Assembly (NCBI GenBank): GCA_028284935.1
Contig: JANQQQ010000008.1
Span: 248,001 to 312,000, forward strand
From: Croceivirga sp.
GTDB taxonomy: Bacteria; Bacteroidota; Bacteroidia; Flavobacteriales; Flavobacteriaceae
Length of the DNA: 64,000 nt
Reading direction: 5' to 3'
Shown: one piece after another, positions 44,101-52,593 of the stretch
Layout of the letters: each line of letters starts with the position of its first letter
How positions within the stretch are numbered: position 1 is the first letter of the stretch
The notes under the pieces: model-generated
Database searches by the model: none
Seen by the model: the letters and a program-made list of their open reading frames with translations, nothing else
Told to the model about the DNA's origin: nothing
Position numbers and translations under genes: made by a program

Positions 44101-46452
44101 ATGAAAAGACAGTTTATAGTTGTAATTTTTCTGCTATGTTCAATTATCACTCTTGCCCAAGAGAAACGTACCTACAAAGTGGGAATCTTGGTGGATAGAA
44201 CCAATTCTGAGCTTTCTCCCCTAATCGATAAACTAAAAAACGAAGTCAAGGCGGTTGTTGGTGAAGATGCCATTATTGAATTTCCCAATGATGCGCTTTT
44301 GGTGAATAATTTTGATTTGGAAAGGGCGCGAAGCAATTATAATCAGCTTTTAGCCAGCGACATTGATATCATTTTGGCGTTTGGGGTCCTCAACAATGAA
44401 ATTATTAGCCCCCTCGCTGTCCATGAAAAACCGACAATACTATTCGGAGCGTTGAATAGGGATGTACAACAATTGGACCTTTCAAAAACCAGTTCTGGAA
44501 TTGAAAATTTCACCTATTTGATAGAATCGGAATCCTACCAAGATGATTTAAACCGATTTAAAGAACTCAGTGATTTTAAAAATCTGGGAATTGCCATAGA
44601 CGCACCCATCGCAAACATCTTACCGCTACAAGAAATATTTGATGCCGAGTTGGCCGAATTAAACGCCAATTATCAATTGATTCGTTTTGAGTCCGTAGCC
44701 GATATTATCGCCAATCTTGATGGGACGGATGCCTTGTACATGGCCGGGGGGTTTTTTATGACCACCGAAGAAAAGAAAGTTTTGATTCAGGAACTTCTTA
44801 AACGCAAGTTGCCTTCATTTACCGTTAATGGCCCAGCCGATGTAAAGATGGGTTTTTTGGCCACCCTACAGGCCGAAGAGAATTTGGACCAATTCTTTAG
44901 ACGTATTGCATTGAACATTGAAGCCTACGTGACCGGTACACCCATGTCAGAATTGCCCATATTTATTGATTACAACCCTAGGTTGACCATAAATTACAAC
45001 ACGTCTGACAAAATAGGATTTCCCATCAAGTACAGTTTGATTGGGGAAACCGATTTTGTGGGTGAGTTCAGGAATGTGTTGTCCGAAAAAGAATATGATT
45101 TGCTCGCGGTGATCAATCAGGCATTAGGGCAAAACCTGTCCATTCAATCGAGTCAGAGGGATGTGGATTTGGCCTCGCAAGAGGTGAAAACGGCCAATAG
45201 CAATTATTTGCCGTCCCTTACCGCTTCGGGCACGGCTACTTATGTGGACCCGGATTTAGCTGAAATCAGTAACGGTCAAAACCCGGAGTTTTCCACAGCA
45301 GGGACCTTAACACTTAATCAAACCGTCTTTTCCGAAGCGGCCAATGCCAACATTGCCATTCAAAAGAATTTACAGAAAGCCCAACAGGAAGATTTCAATG
45401 CCGCCCAGTTGGATTTGATTTTTGATGCGGCGAACACCTATTTCAATGTGCTGATCTTAAAGGCAAACACCCAAATACAGGTCCGTAATGTGGACCTGAC
45501 CAAAAGGAACCTTGAAATAGCGGAACAGAATTTTGAAGCTGGGCAATCCGGGAAGTCCGACATGCTTCGCTTCAAAAGTGAAATGGCTCAGAATACCCAA
45601 GCCATGGTTGAGGCCATCAACCAATTGGAACAAGGGTTCCTAATTCTTAATCAAATTCTAAATAATCCGTCCAACTTGGAAATCGATGTAACCGATGTCA
45701 AAATGGACGAGGGCGTTTTTGAAGATTACAAGTATGATGAATTGTTTGGATTATTGGATAACCCTAGCCTACGGGAGGGATTTACCGACTTTTTGATACA
45801 AGAGGCCTATAACAATGCACCTGAGCTAAGATCATTGGGGTATAACCTTGAGGCCACCGACCGTAATATTCGATTAAACGGGTATGGTCGTTTTTTGCCT
45901 ACCGTGGCGCTGCAAGGACAGTACAATTCCACATTTAATCGTTCGGGAGCAGGTAGCACCATACCTCCCGATTTACCGTTTGGATTGGTGGACAATTTTT
46001 ACACCGCCGGGGCCAGTATTTCCATTCCTATTGTCAACCAAAACTTGAACAATATCAATCGGCAGACCGCGCTTATCCAAAAAGACCAGTTAGAAATCAA
46101 CAAAGACAATTTGGAACTTAACATTGCAGTGAACGTTAGAAACGGAGTGCTTAACTTGGTGAACCAAATGTCCAATATTGAATTGTCAAAAATATCGGAG
46201 GAAACGGCGGCTGAGGCCCTTGAGTTAACACGAGCCTCTTATGCTGAAGGGGCGGTGAATATTGTCCAACTACTGGATGCCCAGAATAATTATTTGAATG
46301 CCCAATTGGCTCGAACCAACGCGGTGTATAACTTTTTGATCAATGCCCTGCAATTGGAAAGATTTATGGGGTACTATTTTTTGCTTAATACAAAGGAAAA
46401 AAATGATGCGTTTAGACAGCGTTTTTTTGAATTTCTAAATACCCAAAATTAA
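44101..46452 (+). CDS. TolC-family outer-membrane efflux protein fused to an ABC substrate-binding-like domain
   Basis: 783 residues. Signal peptide MKRQFIVVIFLLCSIITLAQ. Residues about 24-325 look like a periplasmic-binding fold of the ABC_sub_bind (TrpX-like) type: YKVGILVDRTNSELSPLIDK, DIDIILAFGVLNNEIISPLA, KPTILFGALNRD, DALYMAGGFFMTTEEKKVLI and PSFTVNGPADVKMGFLAT. From about 340 on it is a TolC-type channel with the two repeated coiled-coil blocks: NQALGQNLSIQSSQRDVDLA, QQEDFNAAQLDLIFDAANTY, NAPELRSLGYNLEATDRNI, LLDAQNNYLNAQLARTNAVY. The stop overlaps the next ATG (TAATG). The binding domain would sit at the periplasmic end of the pump. Confidence 0.88.
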   Translation: MKRQFIVVIFLLCSIITLAQEKRTYKVGILVDRTNSELSPLIDKLKNEVKAVVGEDAIIEFPNDALLVNNFDLERARSNYNQLLASDIDIILAFGVLNNEIISPLAVHEKPTILFGALNRDVQQLDLSKTSSGIENFTYLIESESYQDDLNRFKELSDFKNLGIAIDAPIANILPLQEIFDAELAELNANYQLIRFESVADIIANLDGTDALYMAGGFFMTTEEKKVLIQELLKRKLPSFTVNGPADVKMGFLATLQAEENLDQFFRRIALNIEAYVTGTPMSELPIFIDYNPRLTINYNTSDKIGFPIKYSLIGETDFVGEFRNVLSEKEYDLLAVINQALGQNLSIQSSQRDVDLASQEVKTANSNYLPSLTASGTATYVDPDLAEISNGQNPEFSTAGTLTLNQTVFSEAANANIAIQKNLQKAQQEDFNAAQLDLIFDAANTYFNVLILKANTQIQVRNVDLTKRNLEIAEQNFEAGQSGKSDMLRFKSEMAQNTQAMVEAINQLEQGFLILNQILNNPSNLEIDVTDVKMDEGVFEDYKYDELFGLLDNPSLREGFTDFLIQEAYNNAPELRSLGYNLEATDRNIRLNGYGRFLPTVALQGQYNSTFNRSGAGSTIPPDLPFGLVDNFYTAGASISIPIVNQNLNNINRQTALIQKDQLEINKDNLELNIAVNVRNGVLNLVNQMSNIELSKISEETAAEALELTRASYAEGAVNIVQLLDAQNNYLNAQLARTNAVYNFLINALQLERFMGYYFLLNTKEKNDAFRQRFFEFLNTQN

Positions 46453-47558
46453 TGGACCAAAACACTTGGAATATGAAAATAACACAACAATTTGGTTTTT
46501 CACTGGTACTTGGCCTCCTTCTGTTGTCCTGTGGTACTGAAGAAAAAAAGGAAGAAACCACATTACGCCCAGTGAAGTTTATGGAAATTGGGTTTTTGGG
46601 TGGTGAAGAGTCCAGAACTTTTAGTGGAACGGCGAGAACGGACAAGATCATCAACCTCAGTTTTAGGAATTCGGGTATTATTACGCAGTTCGACCTAAAA
46701 CTTGGCCAAAAAGTGAAAAAAGGGCAATTATTGGCCAAATTGGACAATGTGCAATCCCGCTTGGCATACGAACAATCCATCACCCAATTGAACAGTGCGG
46801 CTTCCCAGGTGAATACGGCCAAATTAAGTTTGAACCGCGTGCGCACCCTATATGAAAAGGGAAGTACTTCCTTAAGTGATTTTGAGGCTGCCAAAAATTC
46901 ATTTCGAAACGCTGAGGAGAGCTATAAATCCGCAAAAAGAGGTGTTGAGATACAACAGGAACAGATCAACTATGGCTACATCTATGCTCCTGAAGATGGC
47001 ACCATAGCCTCTATTTCTGCAGAAATCGATGAAAATGTCAGTCCAGGTCAGGCCGTTGCTGTTTTAAATGCTGGTACTGATATGGAAATTACCTTGGGCA
47101 TTCCTGAAAGTATTATTAATGGAGTCCAACCCAATATGGATGTTGTGGTGGACTTCACCTCCATAGAGGAAGATGAGTTTAAAGGTAAGGTATCTGAAGT
47201 GGCCCCTGCGGTGGATGCCAATACCTCTACCTATCCAGTTAAGGTCGTAGTAACCAACCCGAGCGATGCCATAAAGAGTGGTATGGCAGCCAATGTGACT
47301 TTTGATTTTGGGGATTATGATTCCAGCACTAATACTCTAGTAGTGCCCGCCCATGCTGTGGGTGAAGATAGCAATGGGCGTTTTGTATTTCTCGTGGAGG
47401 GGGAGGGGCAAACGGCCAAGGTAAAGAAACAGGGTGTTAAATTAGGGAACCTAACCGCTCAAGGGTTTGAAGTAACTTCCGGTCTTTCCTCAGGGCAAAG
47501 AATAGCCGTGGCTGGCTTGCAGACCCTTTTGGATGGCCAAGAAGTAAGGTTGCAATAA
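46452..47558 (+). CDS. RND efflux periplasmic adaptor (membrane fusion) lipoprotein
   Basis: 368 residues from the coupled ATG at 46452; a second ATG at 46473 (MKITQQFGFSLVLGLLLLSC) gives the better lipoprotein signal and may be the real start. HlyD/MFP domains: barrel-sandwich lipoyl half (RNSGIITQFDLKLGQKVKKG then QLLAKLDNVQS), a helical hairpin (about 95-150), the second lipoyl half (YIYAPEDGTIASISAEIDEN), then the beta-barrel and membrane-proximal domains. Links the RND pump to the TolC-like channel. Spaced 19 bases before the pump gene. Confidence 0.93.
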   Translation: MDQNTWNMKITQQFGFSLVLGLLLLSCGTEEKKEETTLRPVKFMEIGFLGGEESRTFSGTARTDKIINLSFRNSGIITQFDLKLGQKVKKGQLLAKLDNVQSRLAYEQSITQLNSAASQVNTAKLSLNRVRTLYEKGSTSLSDFEAAKNSFRNAEESYKSAKRGVEIQQEQINYGYIYAPEDGTIASISAEIDENVSPGQAVAVLNAGTDMEITLGIPESIINGVQPNMDVVVDFTSIEEDEFKGKVSEVAPAVDANTSTYPVKVVVTNPSDAIKSGMAANVTFDFGDYDSSTNTLVVPAHAVGEDSNGRFVFLVEGEGQTAKVKKQGVKLGNLTAQGFEVTSGLSSGQRIAVAGLQTLLDGQEVRLQ

Positions 47559-47577
47559 CACCATAACCGACCAAATT

Positions 47578-50500
47578 ATGAATTTAGCGAAATTCTCCAT
47601 CGATAAAAATCGAATCACCTTTATGGTGTTGGTTACTATCATCTTGTTGGGAATCAACATGTATTTTAATTTATCACAGGATAGTATGCCGCCCTATACG
47701 GTCCGCGTGGCTACGGTAGTCTCCCAATTCCCTGGGGCCAGTCCTGAAAGGGTGGAGCAACTGGTCACCGATAAGATTGAAAAAGTGGCCCAAGAGCTTC
47801 CCGAACTTAAGGAGGTAACGAGTACCTCTCGTACGGGTCTTTCCGTAGTAAGCGTCTCTTTAAAGGATGAGGTTTCCCCAGCAAAACTACAATCGGTTTG
47901 GGATCGTTTACGAAGAAAATTGAACGCCATTCAAGGGCTCCCATCCGGGGTGTCCCCTAATTTAAATGATGACGGCATTGGTGACGTGTATGGAATTGTT
48001 GTTGGCTTGACTTCCGATGGGTTTAGCTATTCGGAAATGAAGGAGTATGCGGATGATATCAAGGATGATTTGATCAAGTTGCCCGATGCCGCCAAAGTGG
48101 AACTTGGAGGTGTGCAGGATGAAAGGGTGTTTGTGGAGTTTGACAATACCCGATTAAAGGAATATGGGTTGTCTGCTTCCAAATTGCAACAAAGTATTGG
48201 CGCGACCAACATTTTGAGTTCTGGAGGGCAGATCAATGTGGGGGATGAGCGTATTATTTTGGAGCCCACTGGTAATTTTGATGATGTTGAGGACATTCAA
48301 AACATGCTAATAGCTGTTGGAGACGGTTCCCAGTTGGTAAAGCTGGGTGATATTACAACGGTGACCAAAGGATATATTGACCCACCAAATCAAATTGTTA
48401 GTGTTGATGGAAAGGAAGCCATTACCATGCATGTCAATCTCAAAGAGGACAAAAACATTGTCTATTTGGGTGAAGCAGTGGACGTAGTCGTAGCCCAATG
48501 GCAAAATCGCCTTCCCGTGGGATTGGAGTTGACCAGGGTGTCTTCGTTGGATGATTACATCAATGTAAAGGTGAGTGACTTTATGGTCAACCTCATACAA
48601 TCCATAAGCATTGTGTTAGTGGTCATGCTGGTGTTCTTGGGATTCCGTACCGGTTTCGTGATTGCCAGCTTAATTCCTATTGTAACCATAATGACCTTGA
48701 TGCTCATGGGTATCATCAATATGGGGCTTAATCAGGTGACCCTGGCAGCACTCATTATGGCATTGGGAATGCTGGTGGACAATGCCATTGTTGTGGCCGA
48801 GACCATTATGGTCAAATTGGAACAAGGAATGGAAAAGTACAAGGCTGCCGTGGAGGCCTTTTCTGAATTGTGGATGCCCTTGTTGATATCTACCCTGACC
48901 ACTTCTGCGGCATTTTTGGCTTTTTACCTTTCTCCAACTACGATGGGCGATATTGTAGGTCCCATTTTTGTGGTGATTACCATTGCATTGATGTCATCTT
49001 GGTTAATTGCGCTTACCGTAATTACCATGTTTTGTTATATGTTTTTAAAAGTGGCACCCAAAGGTGAAAAAAAACCCAGTCTTGTCGATCGGATTATCAA
49101 CTCCGCAAAACGGTATTACAAAGATTTGATATTACTGGCATTGCGTCATAAATACAAAGTGATTGTAGGTATCTTTTTGGCCTTCTTTCTTTCGTTGTAT
49201 GGTTTCGGTTACATTCCATTTATCTTTTTCCCGGATAGTGACCGCAATATGATCACCATAGACATTAATCTGCCGGAGGGAAATAAGATCGAGAGCACTA
49301 CCAAAGTGGTACGCCAAATAGAAGGTTTCATGGCAGATTCCCTTAAAATCAATGAAGAAGGGGAGAGGGGCATTGTGAGTTGGTCATCGTATATCGGAGA
49401 GGGTCCGGAATCTTATGATTTAGGGTATTCCCCCGATGAGGCCAATTCCAACTACGCCCATATTCTGGTGAATACGACTACTTTTGAAGTGAACACGGAA
49501 ATGGTAAAACGGTTGGATGCTTTTGCCTTTCAAAGTTTCCCCAATGCAGATATTAAAGTAGGGCTTTTGGGTTCCGGCGGTGGCGGTACTCCCATAGAGA
49601 TTAAAGTATCTGGACCGGAACCGGACGAGCTTTCCAGCATCGCAGAGACCGTGAAACAAAAATTGTCCGGTATCGACTATACCAAGAACGTTAAGGATGA
49701 TTGGGGCCCAAAGAGTAAAAAGTTTTTGATTGAGATTGATCAGAACCGGGCTCAAAATGCTGGGATTACCAGTTCTGATATTGCTACCTCTCTGCAAACC
49801 GTTTTGGACGGTTTTCAAACAGGCGAATATCGGGAGGACAATAAATCCATTCCCATAGTAATGCGAAGTGGGGACAGCCAGCAACAGACGTTGGCATCCT
49901 TGGAGACCTTAAATGTGTATTCGCAGAACAGTGGCAAAAGTGTACCCTTGTTGCAAGTAGCCTCCATAGTACCCGCATGGCAATATGCCAAAATCAAGCG
50001 ACTTGATATACGGAGAACCATAAATATCAGCAGTGAATTGCGCGATGGTGGCAATGCCTCCGCCATTATGTCCGTGGTTACCCCTTGGTTGGAGGAACAA
50101 GTGGACGGGGTTTGGCCGGAGGGCTACACCTATGAGTTGGGAGGCGATGCGGAACAAACAGCGGAAAATATGGGCCCAATCATCGGCTATCTTCCGATTT
50201 CTGGGTTCATTATTGTGTTATTGCTGATCATTCAGTTCAATTCCGTTCGGAAAATGACCATGGTGGTGTTGACCATCCCACTTGGGATTATTGGTGTAGT
50301 GGTTGGATTATTGGTTTTTCAGGAAGCCTTTGGGTTTATGCCCTTTTTGGGAGTCATTTCGTTGGCGGGTATCGTCATCAATAATGCTATTGTGCTCATT
50401 GATCGAATGGAAGTGGAACTAGCAGTTGGTCGGACCGATCAAGACTCTGTGATTGCTGCTTGTTTGCAACGTTTTCGACCCATATTATTATCTACCTTTA

Positions 50501-50691
50501 CAACCATCTTGGGTCTGTTACCACTTTACCTTTCAGGAGGGGAAATGTGGGAAGGTATGGCGGTAAGTATTATGATAGGGTTGTTGTTTGGAACGATCAT
50601 AACCCTACTTTTTATCCCATCGCTATACAGCGCCCTCTTTAAGGTCAATTACAAAGGCTATGAATTTGATGAGGCACTTTTGGATGCGTAG
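47578..50691 (+). CDS. RND efflux pump permease (hydrophobic/amphiphilic exporter type)
   Basis: Proton-driven exporter, 1037 residues with 12 TM helices and the two large periplasmic loops. N-terminus NRITFMVLVTIILLGINMYF, porter-domain markers FPGASPERVEQLVTDKIEK, TM4 segment ALGMLVDNAIVVAETIMVK, TM10-11 segment LAGIVINNAIVLIDRMEVEL and FRPILLSTFTTILGLLPLYL. Where AcrB has two adjacent Asp in TM4, only the first is kept (VDN), a pattern seen in some related pumps. It is the third gene of the cluster; the next gene starts 2 bases after its stop. Confidence 0.94.
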   Translation: MNLAKFSIDKNRITFMVLVTIILLGINMYFNLSQDSMPPYTVRVATVVSQFPGASPERVEQLVTDKIEKVAQELPELKEVTSTSRTGLSVVSVSLKDEVSPAKLQSVWDRLRRKLNAIQGLPSGVSPNLNDDGIGDVYGIVVGLTSDGFSYSEMKEYADDIKDDLIKLPDAAKVELGGVQDERVFVEFDNTRLKEYGLSASKLQQSIGATNILSSGGQINVGDERIILEPTGNFDDVEDIQNMLIAVGDGSQLVKLGDITTVTKGYIDPPNQIVSVDGKEAITMHVNLKEDKNIVYLGEAVDVVVAQWQNRLPVGLELTRVSSLDDYINVKVSDFMVNLIQSISIVLVVMLVFLGFRTGFVIASLIPIVTIMTLMLMGIINMGLNQVTLAALIMALGMLVDNAIVVAETIMVKLEQGMEKYKAAVEAFSELWMPLLISTLTTSAAFLAFYLSPTTMGDIVGPIFVVITIALMSSWLIALTVITMFCYMFLKVAPKGEKKPSLVDRIINSAKRYYKDLILLALRHKYKVIVGIFLAFFLSLYGFGYIPFIFFPDSDRNMITIDINLPEGNKIESTTKVVRQIEGFMADSLKINEEGERGIVSWSSYIGEGPESYDLGYSPDEANSNYAHILVNTTTFEVNTEMVKRLDAFAFQSFPNADIKVGLLGSGGGGTPIEIKVSGPEPDELSSIAETVKQKLSGIDYTKNVKDDWGPKSKKFLIEIDQNRAQNAGITSSDIATSLQTVLDGFQTGEYREDNKSIPIVMRSGDSQQQTLASLETLNVYSQNSGKSVPLLQVASIVPAWQYAKIKRLDIRRTINISSELRDGGNASAIMSVVTPWLEEQVDGVWPEGYTYELGGDAEQTAENMGPIIGYLPISGFIIVLLLIIQFNSVRKMTMVVLTIPLGIIGVVVGLLVFQEAFGFMPFLGVISLAGIVINNAIVLIDRMEVELAVGRTDQDSVIAACLQRFRPILLSTFTTILGLLPLYLSGGEMWEGMAVSIMIGLLFGTIITLLFIPSLYSALFKVNYKGYEFDEALLDA

Positions 50692-50693
50692 TA

Positions 50694-51776
50694 ATGAATC
50701 AAAGGAATAGGAACCTGAGAGCGTTTTTTAAACAGCTGGGGCAGTCCATTGTTTTTTGGTCGGTTGCCATGACTCTTTTTGCTATTTTTAGGTATTATGG
50801 CCTATCTGCAGAAGAGGGGATAACCACCGGAGAGGAGCACCAAGAATCCCGGGTTATACCAATATTTGGATTATTTGGTCTCTTTATTGGTCTAATGGGT
50901 GCCGTGATTGAATTTCTTTTGGACAAATATCTTTCTAAGCGGGTTTCCATTGGATTTGGCCTGTTTGTAAGTGGTGTCATTTACTTTATTTCCATCATCA
51001 TTATATCCACTTTGACGCTTGAACTAACGAACACGCTTTATGGTTTGGAAATAAACAACGACAAGGGATGGTGGCGACAGGATAAAACCTTTTGGGTGGT
51101 GATTATCTACATTAATTTAGCTGCCTTGGTGCTTTCATTTATACAAATTGCCAACGACAAATTTGGAAAAGGGGTCTTTCTGAAAATGCTTTTTGGAAAA
51201 TATAAGGAACCAAAGGAAGAGAAACGCATTTTTATGTTTTTGGACCTTAAGTCATCAACTGCAATAGCTGAAGAATTGGGGCATTTAAAATATAGCCAAC
51301 TCATTCAGGACTGCTTCTATGATTTGAATGAAGTTGTACCTGATTATGACGCTGAAATTTATCAATATGTGGGTGACGAGGCCGTTTTGAGTTGGCCTTA
51401 CCAAAAAGGATTGACAAACAACAATTGCGTTAAGCTCTTTTTTGCATTCAGACAGAAGCTTTTGGAAAAGAAGGACTATTATAGTGTTAAATATGGGACT
51501 TCCCCCCAGTTTAAGGCAGGTTTGCATGGGGGTGTTCTGATGGTTGCCGAAGTAGGGGTGGTGAAAAAGGAAGTGGCCTATCATGGGGATGTAATCAATA
51601 CCTCGGCACGTATTCAGGCAGAATGTAACAAACACAAGGTGCCCATCCTCATTTCTGAGAAGTTGTTGAACGACTTAAAAACGGATAATCTCTTTGTGAC
51701 CAAGTATCTTGGCGATGTACTATTGAAAGGAAAACAGAAAAAAGTGAACATTCATACGGTATTGACCAATGCTTGA
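50694..51776 (+). CDS. Membrane-bound class III adenylate/guanylate cyclase-like protein
   Basis: 360 residues. Four TM helices fill about 15-165 (e.g. FGLFGLFIGLMGAVIEFLLD, GFGLFVSGVIYFISIIIIST). The C-terminal catalytic domain (about 180-340) has both metal aspartates, FMFLDLKSSTAIAEELGH and IYQYVGDEAVLSW, and the transition-state Asn/Arg in GDVINTSARIQ. The purine-specifying positions are non-standard: Gln where Lys is usual (IYQYVGD) and Ala where Asp is usual (VAYHGD), so cAMP production is uncertain. The stop is overlapped by the channel gene by 8 bases. Confidence 0.9.
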   Translation: MNQRNRNLRAFFKQLGQSIVFWSVAMTLFAIFRYYGLSAEEGITTGEEHQESRVIPIFGLFGLFIGLMGAVIEFLLDKYLSKRVSIGFGLFVSGVIYFISIIIISTLTLELTNTLYGLEINNDKGWWRQDKTFWVVIIYINLAALVLSFIQIANDKFGKGVFLKMLFGKYKEPKEEKRIFMFLDLKSSTAIAEELGHLKYSQLIQDCFYDLNEVVPDYDAEIYQYVGDEAVLSWPYQKGLTNNNCVKLFFAFRQKLLEKKDYYSVKYGTSPQFKAGLHGGVLMVAEVGVVKKEVAYHGDVINTSARIQAECNKHKVPILISEKLLNDLKTDNLFVTKYLGDVLLKGKQKKVNIHTVLTNA

Positions 51777-52443
51777 AAGGTTCTACCATTACCGTTTTGA
51801 ACTGTTTCTGTCAAGTCAGTTATCCATATTATTTGGTTCCTTGGTAGTACCGCCAGTAATTTTTGAAACAATTCTGGAACCTATATTGTTTTTGATTAAC
51901 CTTTTGGCCGGGGTAGTGTTAATTTCCAGAAGGCCAAAGCTCATGTGGTTCAGCATATGTATTTTAACCCTTAATACCATTCTTTTCGGGATTGCTACTA
52001 CAGTAGGCGATGAACCCAGGGATATAAGCCTCCTTCGATTATTAGGGTATTTTTTGTTTTACGTTGTGGTTACCTCGCAGATTATGAAACAGGTTTGGTA
52101 TGCCGAACGGGTGAATAAAAATGTCATTTTTGGATTGGCCAGTGGGTACATTTCCCTAGGATTAATAGGGTTCTTTATCTTTCTTACCATAGAATTGGTG
52201 ATGCCCGGATCTTTTCATGGTGGTGTGTTATGGGATAAAGGTACAACAGACGTATTAGCGGATGAACTCATGTATTTTAGTTTTATTACACTAATGACCA
52301 TTGGTTATGGAGACATCTTGCCAGTAACCGTTTTAGCACAAAAAGCAGCCATGTTTATTGGATTGATAGGGCAGTTTTATTTGGTAATCATTACGGCGGT
52401 GGTAGTTGAAAAATACATCGCCCAAAATAAATTATCGAAATAG
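51769..52443 (+). CDS. Ion channel protein (potassium-channel pore domain)
   Basis: 224 residues. Several TM helices, then a pore loop with the potassium selectivity filter: FITLMTIGYGDILPV, followed by the inner helix MFIGLIGQFYLVIITAVVVE. The N-terminal part (about 10-140) has three to four further helices, unlike a minimal two-TM channel. No regulatory domain is seen. Overlaps the cyclase gene by 8 bases (ATG at 51769), so both are translated together, suggesting a functional link such as cyclic nucleotide or potential signalling. No nucleotide-binding domain is in the channel. Confidence 0.88.
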   Translation: MLERFYHYRFELFLSSQLSILFGSLVVPPVIFETILEPILFLINLLAGVVLISRRPKLMWFSICILTLNTILFGIATTVGDEPRDISLLRLLGYFLFYVVVTSQIMKQVWYAERVNKNVIFGLASGYISLGLIGFFIFLTIELVMPGSFHGGVLWDKGTTDVLADELMYFSFITLMTIGYGDILPVTVLAQKAAMFIGLIGQFYLVIITAVVVEKYIAQNKLSK

Positions 52444-52593
52444 CCCAACCTTGAAACTTAGTTAGAAACCGCGAGTGTTTTTTGGGTAATTATTGCCCTT
52501 CCTATACTTAAAACCCCAAAGTATTTCCTACCTTATTAGGTACTTAAAACAAGCTAAGACAGCACCATGTTTTTTGAATGAAACGCATTGCCC

